29,447 nt of DNA from Chara braunii (lineage: Eukaryota > Streptophyta > Charophyceae > Charales > Characeae): assembly GCA_003427395.1 (NCBI GenBank), contig BFEA01000128.1, positions 404,467-433,913 of the forward strand, written 5' to 3'. Shown piece by piece: positions 1-9,434 of the stretch. Position 1 is the stretch's first letter, and each line of letters starts with the position of its first letter. The position numbers were made by a program, and so were the translations under genes. The notes beneath the pieces are model-generated. The model made no database searches, was not told the origin of the DNA, and saw only the letters and a list, made by a program, of their open reading frames with translations.

Positions 1-1
1 C

Positions 2-1249
2 AGCCCGACTTATGGATATTATTGGCATGTCAGAGAAGATCTTGGGGAGAGGAAAAAATCAAGCGGCGGTGGTGACCATGGCAAGGGATCCGGATTGAGT
101 GGAGGTGCGCATGGCAAAGGATTGCGATCGGGGAGCGGTGCAAGTGACAAGGGTCCGGAACCAAATGACGGTGCAAGCGGCAAGGACGCAAGTCGTGGGG
201 AACGGCAACAAACCGAAAAGTCTAAGGGGCGTCAAGCAACAGAAGGCAAGGGATCAGCATCAAGCGGCGGTGGGCATGGCAAACCTACAGGACCAAGCGG
301 CGGTGGTTCAACTGTCGAAGGGTCTCAGGGGCCTCAAGAAACAGAGCGCAAGGGATCAGGATCGAGTGGTGGTTCAACTGTCGAAGGGTCCCACGGTCGA
401 GTCGAACACGACAGTGGCCTCGCATTGGAGCGTTCCCGGCTTGACCAAGCGAAGAAACTCACGGTCGAGTCGAACCCGACAGTGGGATCGGAAACGATCG
501 TCGGTGCGACTGGCAAGGCTTTCGGACCACGGAGGGCCAGTACAACTATCGGCGGTGCTTCACTTGTCAAAGAGTCACACGGTCGTGTCGAACACAATAC
601 TCGTCCAGCATTCGAGCGCTCACGGCTTGACCAAGCGAAGAAACTCTCTGTCGAGTCAAACCCGACAGTGGGATCGGGATCAATCGCCGGTACAAGTGGC
701 AAGGCTTCGGGACCAATCGACGTTGTTTCACCTGTCGAAGGGTCACACGGTCGAGTCAAACACGGTAGGGGTCCACTATTGGAGCGCTCCCAGCTTGAAC
801 GAGCGGAGAAACTCGTGGTTGAGTCCAACCCGACACAGCAATGGGGATCGATTGCCGGTGCGAGTGCAAAAACTTCGGGACGAAAAGGCGGTGTGAGTTG
901 CGAGGGCGTGAGTACAGCTGACCAAGTTTGGGCGACTACAATACTAGTGGGCGACAGTGTCACTATGAAAGTGGATATTACTGGTACACTCACGGAATTG
1001 CAGATGCCGTCGTCGACGATGCCAGTCGAAGTAAGCGGCACTTTCCAAGACACTTTTAAGGGTGTAAAGGAGGAAGAAACTCTCCATGTACAGGGCATCG
1101 AAGAGGATGAAGGACATATAGTACTAAATACACAGGAGCAAGCTGTACTTGTACAACCTCAACAAACGCTTGAACAACCTCAAACAACACAGTCTGTTAA
1201 CCTCATGATAGCTATCGAGGAATCTCCTATTGCGCCATTGCATATGGAA
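2..1249 (+). CDS. Repeat-rich N-terminal exon of a gene probably continuing into a Ulp1-type protease (partial, open at left edge)
   Basis: The frame is open from base 2, so the true start lies upstream of the window. The first ~130 residues are Gly/Ser/Lys-rich low complexity, with recurring HGKG and SGG motifs. Three longer repeats follow, starting at 392, 578 and 746 (periods 186 and 168 nt). Each begins HGRV(E/K)H, then ERS(R/Q)L(D/E)(Q/R)A(K/E)KL and VESNPT. After about 900 the sequence is less repetitive and acidic. A strong donor (GAAG|GTGAGA) at 1249/1250 lies before the frame stop at 1316, so I end the exon there. I recognise no catalytic domain in this part. Its place upstream of the Ulp1 N-terminal exon at 1924 suggests a disordered N-terminus of the same protein, but the exon chain is inferred. 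Confidence 0.5.
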
Positions 1250-1546
1250 GGTGAGACAGAAGGTCATGTTAAAGAAAAACTGAGAGTTAGCCATCGAGGT
1301 GAACACTTTCTTATCTAAGGAGCAATATCTAATACTATATGCGGATTAGTGAGTACATCACATGCACTCATCTCCCATTGTGTCGATCCCTCACATGTAT
1401 TGTTTATTTACCTAGCTTTGGAACTCTGTGTTTTGTATGAAGACTTAGTGCGATTGCTATATATTTTGTATTGGTATTCATGAGTCAGTTTCAACAACGG
1501 AAAGTCGGACTTGTAACTCATTATGTTTTATTTTGTCAATCATGCA

Positions 1547-1837
1547 GGCCGACGAAAAGAACTGTGGAAAACGACACATGTACACTCGCAAAGGAGGAGA
1601 GAGAAGAATATCATTCGTCGTGGCTTGCAAGCTTTGTCAACTTTGTCGTTATTGCCAAAAAATGAGAGAAGAAGTCGTACACCCATGACATTTCCATCTG
1701 TGAAGCCAGTTGCCTTAAGGATGTTTAAAACTGTTGGAATAAGCCTCACAGAAGGGAAGAAATTGCATCGCGCAGGTTGCAGTTTATCTGTTATGGATAG
1801 CAGCACTGATGGCGGAACAGATAGACAACCAACAACA
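1547..1837 (+). CDS. Candidate internal exon, basic, unrecognised
   Basis: A pyrimidine-containing acceptor (CAATCATGCAG) ends at 1546. One frame then stays open to the TGA at 1838-1840. It is rich in Arg, Lys and Ser and includes a stretch around 1680-1800 with ordinary coding character (PSVKPVALRMFKTVG). Another frame after the same acceptor also reads about 45 codons with several cysteines, so the frame is uncertain. No good donor is visible before the stop. The position between the repeat-rich exon and the exon at 1924 suggests the same gene. No function can be assigned. Confidence 0.3.
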
Positions 1838-1923
1838 TGAGTTCATATCTATGTAGTCTATCACGTTTTTTTGTGTGAAGTCTTAGTCGCTCTATTGTTG
1901 TTTATATGTGTGTTTGTATGCAG

Positions 1924-2052
1924 TGCATGACCCTTCGTTCCAGATTCCTTTAGCAACAGTACTCCTTACTGTAGAAGAAAAGGAGTATCTTGAAATGATT
2001 ACCGGCACCACTGAAGAGAATGAAGAATACGACACTGTCAATTACAAGGGGA
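1924..2052 (+). CDS. Exon with the N-terminal edge of a Ulp1/SENP protease domain, truncated by a rearrangement
   Basis: The acceptor TTTGTATGCAG ends at 1923. The frame then reads FQIPLATVLLTVEEKEYLEM and a short acidic linker to an Asn-Tyr-Lys-Gly. Family knowledge: Ulp1-type SUMO proteases carry a segment of the form 'PLT-E-E-E' about 25-40 residues before the WLNDE motif, and this exon looks like that segment. The reading is cut at about 2048-2052, where the retroelement protease begins on the other strand. The expected continuation is found on the minus strand at 12584. Joining the two leaves the frame off by one base (GGGGA where GGGA would fit), so the gene either already carried an indel or lost a base at repair. 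Confidence 0.55.
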
Positions 2053-2640
2053 GAGAGTGAGGAAGAAAGGGACGTCGGTGACCGTCTGATCAAAGAAGTG
2101 TTGGGTCTTGTCATCCTCTAGGGTAACAGAGATGGAAGTCGGAGACCCTGTCGTGGGTAAGCGGGCTTCTTTCACCACGCGTGGGTGAATGAAGTCGCCT
2201 TGAGAACCGGAATCTCACATCGCTGAGTACACCCTCGTGGAGGTCCTGAGTCGTACTGGGATGATCGGGAGGGTGCGATCAGGGTCAGAGAGGATGGTGA
2301 GAAGGCGACACAGTGCAGCGACATGGAGGGTGAGTCGCTCCTGACGAGCCTGGAGCATGCTCAAGTCCAGAAGAGAGGACACAACGTCCTCGCGAGTAGC
2401 GAGCTGCTCGTTGCAACGGGCTGAGTGAATGGCTCGACGCGTCGGTAGTCACGGCGAGGAAGGAGGGGAGACGGTGGTCTGCGGAGGCGCAGACGGTACT
2501 GCGACAGAGGGTTGAGTACACTCTGTCGAGTCCTGCGATACCTCAACTCCAGTAGCGAGAGGGGTGAACCGCCACGGAGATGTCGTGAAGCCCACTACTG
2601 AGGAGGGCGCAGGTGTACACTGCACCGTGGCTAGGAGGCG
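2053..2640 (-). pseudogene. Ty3 retroelement pol, N-terminal part of aspartic protease (5' half of the split element)
   Basis: On the minus strand, in a frame different from gag, the sequence reads through a linker to DSGSQGDFIHPRVV at about 2214-2173. This matches the retropepsin active-site loop (D-S/T-G followed by a hydrophobic strand). A strand reading DVPFFLTLS follows, up to the junction at 2048-2052. Two in-frame TGA stops lie at 2449-2451 and 2215-2217; the second sits immediately before the catalytic Asp codon. A frame change from gag occurs near 2640, either a programmed shift or decay. The domain ends abruptly. Its C-terminal half (FDILG-type strand) is on the plus strand from 12585, and the two halves join in frame across the shared TCCCC. 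Confidence 0.8.
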
Positions 2641-4664
2641 CCGCGGGGATGAGAGGCGCTGGGGGGGAACTGAGCACGACGTTGGCAGGAAAGGTCAACG
2701 TAGTGGCGGTCGAGGGCGGTAGTGTAAGGGCACTGCGAGGAGGTATGACCATCCAAGCGGCAGCGCAAACATCCACGCCGACCCAAAATAATCGCGCGCT
2801 CCTCAACGGAAAGGAGACCTCGAGGAGGGACAAAGCCCTGAGGGAGGTCCTGCTGAGGGACCTCGGGGCGCGACTCGCCAGCGTGACCAGGGCGGTTGCA
2901 TGCCAGGGGGAGGGTGGAGAGGATGAGCTGGAGGCGCTCAGCCATAGGGAGAGTAGGGTCCTCCAGGTGGTGGTGGACGACCTCGCCAAGGTCGAGGTCG
3001 TCGCTATGGTCACCCTCTGGCGACAGCAGGGCATCAGCGTCCTGCTCACCATACTCGAGCGCGTTGAAGTGACGGGAGAAGTGGCGGCCCTGCTGCGCGG
3101 GACGGCGGGGGCGACCGCGGAAAGGGGAACGGCGCTGGGAAGTGCCGTGAGAGGAGGAGGCGGCGTAACCAGTACGCTGTGGCTGGGAGGAGGAGGCGGG
3201 GTGAAGACGGACCCGCATCCGCAGAAGGTCCCTGGCGGCCTCGTAAGCCTATGGGGCCGATGTGAACTCATACCGCCATAACTCGGAGCGCTACTCGAGC
3301 GGGAGACTGGCCAAGAAACGATCGATAAGGGCAGCCTCGGGGAGGTACGCCATGTCACAAATGAGGCGGGCGTCTTGAAAGACCTGGATGTGGCGATCCA
3401 GGGCGGCAGCGCCACCAGAGCCGGACCAGCGTGTAGTGACGACATGCTCGAAGGCGTCAGTCACGTCATATCGGGCTCCGAAACAATCCTCGAGGAATGC
3501 CTGGAAATCCATGAAGGTCGGAGTCCGACTCGCACGAACGGAGTAAGCGTAGAAATCCTCCCAGGCGTCGGAAGGACCGCCACGCAGGCGCGTGGAGAGG
3601 TGAGCCACCCACGTGTCGGGTGCGGCACCCATGAGCTGGAGCATGCGGGCGGCAGACTGTAGCCACCGGGATACGTGTATGCCTGTACCGTCATACAAGG
3701 CAATGTCCGTCAAGCGGGCGAGCGGTGCGCCACCGTTTTGGCAGCGAGGAGAACGGGAAGCATGGGACTGCGCTACGACTGAATAAGTCGGCGCAGGTCC
3801 TGGAGGAGGGGGCGCAGCTGACTGTACGCCCGGACCGCATGGTGGAGCGGCGGGGGAAACAGCGGCAGGCTGCACGGGAGTTGCGGTAGAAGAGGTCGCA
3901 GCAACCGAGGGGATGGGGAGAAGGTAGGATGGGGATGGGTAGGGTGCAGGGCGAGGGAAGCGAGCCTGAATGGAAGGAAGAGTAGAGGAAGAAGATGGTG
4001 CACCGGAAGGTGCGGCCGCCTCAGAGGGTGGGGGTTGCTCAAGGCGTGAGAGGGCGAGGTCGGTCCGGAGCTGGGCGATCTCGTCCTCGAGACCTCGAAC
4101 GTAGATCGAGCGAGGTGTGGCAGGGGGAGACACACGAGCGGCGCGAGGCATCTCACAAGGGGTAGAGCCAGATGGCGCTGCGGTCGTGCGAAGAGGAGAG
4201 AGAAGTGGGGCACCCGGGAAAGCTGCGACCATGGTAGCGGGTTGTGGTACCGTGGGCGTAGTGACCGGGGTCTGGACGGGTGCGCCTGTGGACTGAGGGA
4301 GGACCTGACTCATGACGGTCGTCGTGCTAGGGGCGTGGACGGTTACCAAGATGGTCGGGTCGGGAGCAGCGGAGGAGGAAGCTCCACCGTGGCCACCCTG
4401 TCGGAAGACGGGGGACCCGGACTAGGAGCCAGGAGATGAAGGATACGCATCGTCCTGGAGTTGCTGCACGCGGGCAGCAAGGGTCGCCACCTGCGCCTGT
4501 AAGGGCGCGAGGGTCGCGAGTTGCACCTGGATGGGCGCAAGGAGGGAGGTGAGGAGGGTGTGCAGATCCCCCTGGGGATGGTGGCCCTGGTCCGTCGGCA
4601 CGGGTGTGGAGCTCTATGCCGTAGTCGTCGCCGCGTCGGCGGCGTGTGACGCACCGTCGGCCAT
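2631..4664 (-). pseudogene. gag: Ty3 retroelement Gag with CCHC zinc knuckle, interrupted by five TAG codons
   Basis: I chose the ATG at 4664 because it is in frame with everything downstream. The order is: a short N-terminus, a predicted coiled-coil-like Leu/Gln-rich stretch (about 4560-4450), a Pro/Ala/Ser-rich region, then a capsid-like region (about 3720-3290) with the Trp/Leu-rich pattern of retrotransposon Gag (ALYDGTGIHVSRWLQSA, then AWEDFYAYSV). Last is a nucleocapsid with a perfect CX2CX4HX4C knuckle, CLRCRLDGHTSSQC (2771-2730). In-frame stops are at 4614-4616, 4422-4424, 3291-3293, 3249-3251 and 2631-2633, and all five are TAG. The frame otherwise holds over about 2 kb, so I read this as one gag broken by point mutation. 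Gag would form the virus-like particle and bind element RNA. Confidence 0.85.
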
Positions 4665-4850
4665 GGGAAGGTGACGAGCCGGACTGGAGGGGGCCAGAAG
4701 AGGTCCGCGTGAGCGGAGGGCGTAGGAGGGAGTCCGCGGTAGAAATCGGCGGACAGTGCTAGCAAGGCTAGCACGGGCGCCGTCAAAGGGGGAAGGGTGG
4801 TTCGGGTCCAGGGTGCCCGAAGAGGAATGGGAAGTAGGGGGGTTTTGAAG

Positions 4851-4913
4851 AACCCTAAACCCTAGAAAAACCCTAAGAAAACCCTAACCGGAGTTTAAGT
4901 GGTTAGGGTAGGG
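4851..4913. repeat. Degenerate interstitial telomere-like repeats (CCCTAAA type)
   Basis: The plus strand reads AACCCTAAACCCTAG, then CCCTAAG and CCCTAAC separated by A-rich spacers, followed at 4901-4913 by GGTTAGGGTAGGG in the opposite sense. The unit resembles the plant telomere repeat but only short runs are present. It sits inside the retroelement leader just upstream of gag. Confidence 0.55.
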
Positions 4914-5083
4914 TACCGGTGACCTAATAAAAAAAAGCAAGCATAGGGGGGGGAGGCGAGAGAAAAATAAAAAATAAAAAGCGACATTTTAAGATAAAAA
5001 CAAAAGAAAATAAATAATAAAAATAATTAAGAGAAGAAGTAAACAAAATGTAAAAAAAAAAATAATATTTATTTTTTTGAAAT

Positions 5084-5201
5084 TTTCGGCAGCATTTCCC
5101 TACCACCCATGGGGTCAAGAATGTGCCAAGGGGAAAGGAGAGATCAAGGTGAGCACACTAGGTTTCAAGATGCCGCAAATAAAAAGAATTTTCAAAAATA
5201 A

Positions 5202-5232
<31 letters not shown>

Positions 5233-5399
5233 GTGGGTGAGGAGGTAGGGAGAAATGAAGTATCTGATTTGTCAAAAATTTCGGCAACATTTCGTTACCC
5301 TCATGGGGTCGAAGTATGCCGAGAAGACTAAGTGGGAGAAAAACAGAAAATTTCGGCAACACTTCGTTACCCGCACGGGGTCAAAACGTGTGCCGAAAG
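5084..5399. repeat. Three copies of a ~48-bp hairpin-forming motif in the retroelement leader
   Basis: Copies begin near 5084, 5277 and 5351. Each has TTTCGGCA(A/G)CA at one end, a central ACCC...GGGGTC core and TGCCGA or TGCC at the other end, so each can fold back through TTTCGGCA with TGCCGAAA and through ACCC with GGGT. The third copy (5351-5399) is the most complete. The spacers are AT-rich and unrelated. Confidence 0.6.
5197..5232. repeat. (AAAT)n microsatellite
   Basis: About nine consecutive AAAT/ATAA units lie within the AT-rich part of the leader. Confidence 0.9.
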
Positions 5400-5559
5400 T
5401 AGTAAAGACTAACACCTAATCCGATTTAGGGTTGCCGTAAAGAAAATCGAAATTTCAGAATAAATAAAAAAAATAAATGAAATAAATTAGAAAATAAGAA
5501 AAGAAGGTGAGAAGGAAGATAATTCGAATTTTTGAAAAAAGAAAAAATATAAATCAAAT

Positions 5560-5920
5560 GGGAGTTAGAAAAAAAGAAAAACAGAAAAATTTGAAGTAAG
5601 GAGGGAAGGGGGGATGAGAGAGTGATGGAGAGAAGAAAGAAATAGGTGGGAGAGGGAAAAAGATGGAAGTGGAAGGTGGGGGGATGATGTGGTGGCAGTT
5701 GGGGGAGAGGAGGGTGAGAGAATGGGAGAGAAAGAGGATGGGGAAAGATGGAGAGTGATCAAGAAACTAAGAGGGAAGAACGAGGAGAGAAAATAAAAGA
5801 AATGAAGAAAAGAGGGTAAGATAGTGGTTAGTGGGAGAAAAGGTGGGGTGGGGAAGGTAAAAAGAGGAGGGGAGAGAGGCAGTGGAAGGTGGGGGAAAGA
5901 AAAGGGGAGAGAAAGATGAT
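5560..5920. repeat. Long purine-rich tract on the plus strand
   Basis: About 360 bases are almost entirely A and G on the plus strand, with no clear repeat unit. Read on the element's sense strand this is a pyrimidine tract. It produces long artefactual open frames of Ser/Pro/Leu/Phe. Confidence 0.75.
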
Positions 5921-6013
5921 ACTTGGCCCTTGGTGTCTCCAAGGGCACAAGGTATACCAAGACCAGGAGGGTCTTGGCCTTCGCTGCAACCAACCAACTA
6001 GAGGATGTAGGGG

Positions 6014-6128
6014 GGCTGAGATCTTGATCAGCCCCTAGTTGCAGCACTGCAGATCCAGGGTGTGCTGTGTGAGCATACATTGATGGATGATGATGATGAT
6101 CTAGGGTTGGCTGAGATCTTGATCAGCC
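6014..6128. repeat. Direct repeat of a 20-bp near-palindrome
   Basis: GGCTGAGATCTTGATCAGCC occurs exactly at 6014-6033 and 6109-6128. Its ends GGCTGA and TCAGCC are complementary, so each copy can also fold. Confidence 0.7.
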
Positions 6129-6832
6129 ACCCTACTGCCACAGTCACACAGCCCCCTTGCAAGGGGGAAATCTTGAGCTGCGGCAAAGCTGCTGCTGCAG
6201 AAGTAGAGAGAGTGTAAAAAAAATAATAATAATGGTGTTGTGGCGCAGCCCCCTAACCAGGGGGGTCTTCAGTCCATAGCAAAGTGCCACGTGGCACTGC
6301 AGGTGGCCACGTGCACAGGCAGCAGCAGCCACGGGGGGGTAAATAGCAGCCTCTCCCGTTGCTGCCTCGCTGGCCGCTGCTCGCTGCTCCCGGGGGGGGG
6401 GGGGGTAAATAGCCAGCACCTCTTCAACACGAGGTTGCCGTGCTACAAGGCCATGCATAGACTGTGGCCAGTGTGTTATGAGAGTGGTACACGCACGCGC
6501 ATGGCCGGCAGCTGCCTGGTTTCAAACCCCAGCGGCAGCATGCATCCCGGATCTTGATTAATATAATACGGGAGCGGAGCGGGGCGGGGCGGGGCAGCGG
6601 GGCAGCGTGGGCGTGTGGCGCGCGCGCGTGCGGCGGCCTTGGCCTTGGCGCGCACGCGCTCGTGGTGGCGCTTGCCTTTTTCGCCACGTATCACCTCCTG
6701 CAGGCGCCTCTTTTTCCCTACGTTTTTGCCGAAAAACAGCGGAAAAACCCGCCGTCGGGTTTTGCTGTTCTCCTCAGCTGTACAACTCTACGGGGTGGTA
6801 CGGGGTGGTGGGTGGGAGCGGGGGACGTTCCC

Positions 6833-6844
6833 GCTCCGATACCA
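6833..6844 (-). other. Primer-binding site, initiator tRNA-Met type
   Basis: Directly inside the LTR (one base after its CCGCTACA end), the minus strand reads TGGTATCGGAGC. The usual plant initiator-Met primer site is TGGTATCAGAGC, so there is one mismatch. This fixes the orientation: the LTR at 6846-7162 is the 5' LTR and the element reads leftwards. Confidence 0.85.
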
Positions 6845-6845
6845 A

Positions 6846-7162
6846 TGTAGCGGACCCACTAGGTGTGGTGCTCCACTAGTGATAGAGATGGAGATGGAGG
6901 AAGAAGGGGGGAGGGAGATGGCACAACGCAGCTCCCCACGCAAGACTCCAACGCACGTACTCCAAAATGTGCAAGTGAAGAATGAGGACGAAAACAGACA
7001 ACTGTTGGGGTATACCCCAGCGGACTGACGAGACTGGACTGGACTGGCTGGTACCGACAGAGGTACCGGCCTGGACTGGACTGGACTGCCCCCGAATAGA
7101 ACACAGGACTATGAGAACAGGCCAAGGGGCTGGTCTCACAGGCCAACCAGAGGTTCGCTACA
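6846..7162 (-). repeat. 5' LTR of the Ty3 element (317 bp)
   Basis: On the minus strand it begins TGTAGCGAACC and ends GGTCCGCTACA. It is colinear with, and the same length as, the LTR at 17650-17966, with about 15 differences by eye (about 95% identity). Inside are the palindrome GGGGTATACCCC, which could serve as a TATA-like promoter core, a CAGTC(C) tandem stretch and GGTACC...GGTACC. It is followed inwards by the primer-binding site and outwards by the target duplication. Confidence 0.95.
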
Positions 7163-7167
7163 ATGTG
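7163..7167 (-). other. Target-site duplication flanking the 5' LTR (CACAT on the element's strand)
   Basis: The plus strand is ATGTG, so on the element's sense strand CACAT precedes the 5' LTR. The same CACAT follows the 3' LTR at 17967-17971. A 5-bp duplication is normal for Ty3 integrases. Confidence 0.75.
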
Positions 7168-8412
7168 TTTATAATGGTAAGTAGTATCATTTGTAGATTT
7201 CTTTGCGATTATAGTTTAAGTAAAGGAAAATGGTTGCTTGTACGAAGAGTTTGTGTGCAAAATTATGAACGGTTTTGAGGCATAGTGAGGTGTAAGTCCC
7301 CGTATTGTCAATCTCATGGTGTAAGTGTGATCGTTGATATGATTTGGGCATGCGTTAAAGTTTCTGGAATACATCGTGAGGTGTAAGCTGCTGTGAGAGT
7401 TATCTCACCATATGTATTTTCTTTATCCATGATATTAGTTGAGATAACTGAAATGTGGACACCGTGATATCACTCCAACTGTCTATTATTGTTTTTCCCT
7501 AACAATTAACGATTATTAGAGAGCGCATATGATGGAGCAACCGCCCTCGACCCTCTGAGTCACAGGCATCCTAACTCAAGAGGACGAACTAAAGGAAGTG
7601 AGAGAAAAACATTCTATAGTTAATTTATGTAATAGGACGAAAGAGAGCAAACATACGAAAGGGTTCTCGTGTGACAAGAGGAAAGATCTCAATCAAGCGT
7701 GTGGGTCATCATTAAAATCAAGATTGTAAGAGCTATCTATACAACTGTGTCATTCCAGTCTGTTATCGAGATCAGGACATGAGAGCTCTAGAAAGGAAGG
7801 TCTGCTCATTCTCTAATGAATGACACTGCAAAACATCTTGCATTTCGTCAAATAAAGTCTTGCTGCCTAAGACATCCGGTATCACGACTCAGAACGAGCG
7901 CAAGTAGGAGACCCTATATTACAGCGGGGAAGAGATGCACACCAAGCCACGATCGAACTTGAGCGCTAGTTCCAGTGACGCCTCCGTGGTGCACGCAAGT
8001 AGAGCGAGATGAGGCGGAGGCGAGGTCAATAGTATGGAGCACACAAACAACAAACAAAAGGAAGCTATATAACCTTGGTTCTTATTGGTCGAGGACATAC
8101 GGCGTGCAAACAACCCAGACGGGGAACCTTAGTGATGTTCAACTACAACTAAACAGCCGGAGTTTAACAAATCCCCACTTGCTTTACTCTAACACTACGA
8201 TTAGCAGAACTCCTGTGTCTTTCCTTGGGAATCATGCACAACAGTGATACCTTGGTGATGTCCTATGTTGATTATCGAGATGTGGTGTAAGGATGGGAGG
8301 AAGAGGCATATCGAGACATAGGTTCTTATAGGCGGATTTTGCGAGAACATGCAGTCCGGATAGTCAAGGAAGAGAGGTATATAGAATACGTATTCTACTT
8401 TCATGGTTGTGA
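7168..8412. other. Non-coding stretch, nothing recognised
   Basis: Moderately AT-rich sequence with stops in all frames and no repeat of note. In the inversion model this is the original host flank beside the 5' LTR, now inverted. A GACG|GTAAGC donor-like site at 8412/8413 could belong to the coding region that follows. Confidence 0.5.
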
Positions 8413-8430
8413 CGGTAAGCTGCGTGACAC

Positions 8431-9434
8431 ATGCTCATTCCTAGAGACAGTGGAGCAGGCTCAGATAAGACTCAAGTGAGCACAAAGATACTGAAGTTTT
8501 TTCTGTCAACATTTCAAGTTTTTGACGACATCCGACTATCGACAGACTCATCAGCATTTTATCCCTATGTGATCAGTGTTCGAAGGTGTATTAACCCTGC
8601 ATCATTTGACCATCTATCATTTAGCACTCAGCCGACATTCAAGCAGACATTCAATTATCCACCAATCAAAATTCAGCCACCTGAGTTACTCGAAACTTTC
8701 AGCCTGACAGAGATCAGCATCAACCAGAAGTACTCTCTACTCGAGCCTTTGGATCGTTTTCAACATCTACATTGCACATGAGTACAATTTAGTCTTATCC
8801 CGTTAGTGAGCTGGTCCTGGCCAACCTCAATCAGATCGCCCTCAAGGATGCCTTCCGGTATCGGTATGGTAGTGCAACTGGTTTCAAGCGAGATGAACTA
8901 TCAATCTTTGTGGTTCTCATTGAGTTCGCCGAGGGGACCATTCATGACCTGAGACCCTATGTAAAGAAAAGGAAAGAGGTCCATGAGAACTTTGATTTAG
9001 TCTGGATTGCAGCAGCCGGGTACCTCGAGGGGAGAGAAAAAAAACTTGATAAGGGTGGGACAAAGCTGATCCGTAGCTTCGGGCCGAGACTCTACTCTGA
9101 CTATCCCAGATCTCCAGTTCCCTTCCTTCTCACAGACGGTTCTTGTTGGGGAGACTTGGTAGAACTAGCCAAGATGTACATCTCTCATGCGGTGATTGAT
9201 TATGATGCATTGACAGAACCATCAGAGTTTAAGCACCTCAGACGAGGGATCTTCTCTCAACCATATCTTCCTACTTTATGGGAGGAGTTCTATGCTATGG
9301 TCGACTTTCGTATCATGGGACTTGGCCAGAAGTGCTCGGAACTCGTAGGGTTCAGGTGGCTCTACATACAGCGACCACAGCCTCAGAGAGTACTGAGACA
9401 TGGCAGAGAGCCCAAACGACAGACAACAAAATGA
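8431..9434 (+). pseudogene. Unrecognised conserved-looking coding region, two frames joined by a shift near 8770
   Basis: Two open stretches have ordinary coding composition. The first (8431-8781) includes DDIRLSTDSSAFYPYVISV and ends SLLEPLDRFQHLH. The second, in another frame, runs from about 8796 to 9434 with ELVLANLNQIALKDAFRYR, then a Lys-rich linker, then LLTDGSCWGDLVELAKMYIS. A TAG lies at its upstream edge (8793-8795). A one-base frameshift, or a small intron I cannot place, would make one protein of about 330 residues. I do not recognise a family: no signal peptide, membrane segment or catalytic motif is evident. It lies in the inverted segment, so in the ancestral order it was convergent with the Ulp1 gene. 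It may be a host gene remnant or a transposon accessory gene. Confidence 0.45.

Larger units (their letters stand above)
4665..6832 (-). other. Long 5' leader of the Ty3 element, non-coding
   Basis: About 2.2 kb lies between the primer-binding site and the Gag ATG. That is long for a Ty3 leader. It contains a telomere-like patch, an (AAAT)n tract, three copies of a hairpin motif, a long purine tract and GC-rich low complexity (a 13-G run near 6400 and a GGGGC-rich stretch near 6570-6600). I see no convincing coding region. Open frames through the purine tract are artefacts of base composition. Some of this may be later insertions rather than original leader. Confidence 0.6.

Noticed and set aside
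99-896. Second long plus-strand frame, and a minus-strand frame at 334-1098, over the repeat-rich exon
   Set aside because: They shadow the frame that is open from base 2. The repeats lack stops in several frames, so the extra frames are expected.
5565-6080. Minus-strand frame of Ser/Pro/Leu/Phe
   Set aside because: It is produced by the purine tract; pyrimidine-only codons cannot include stops.
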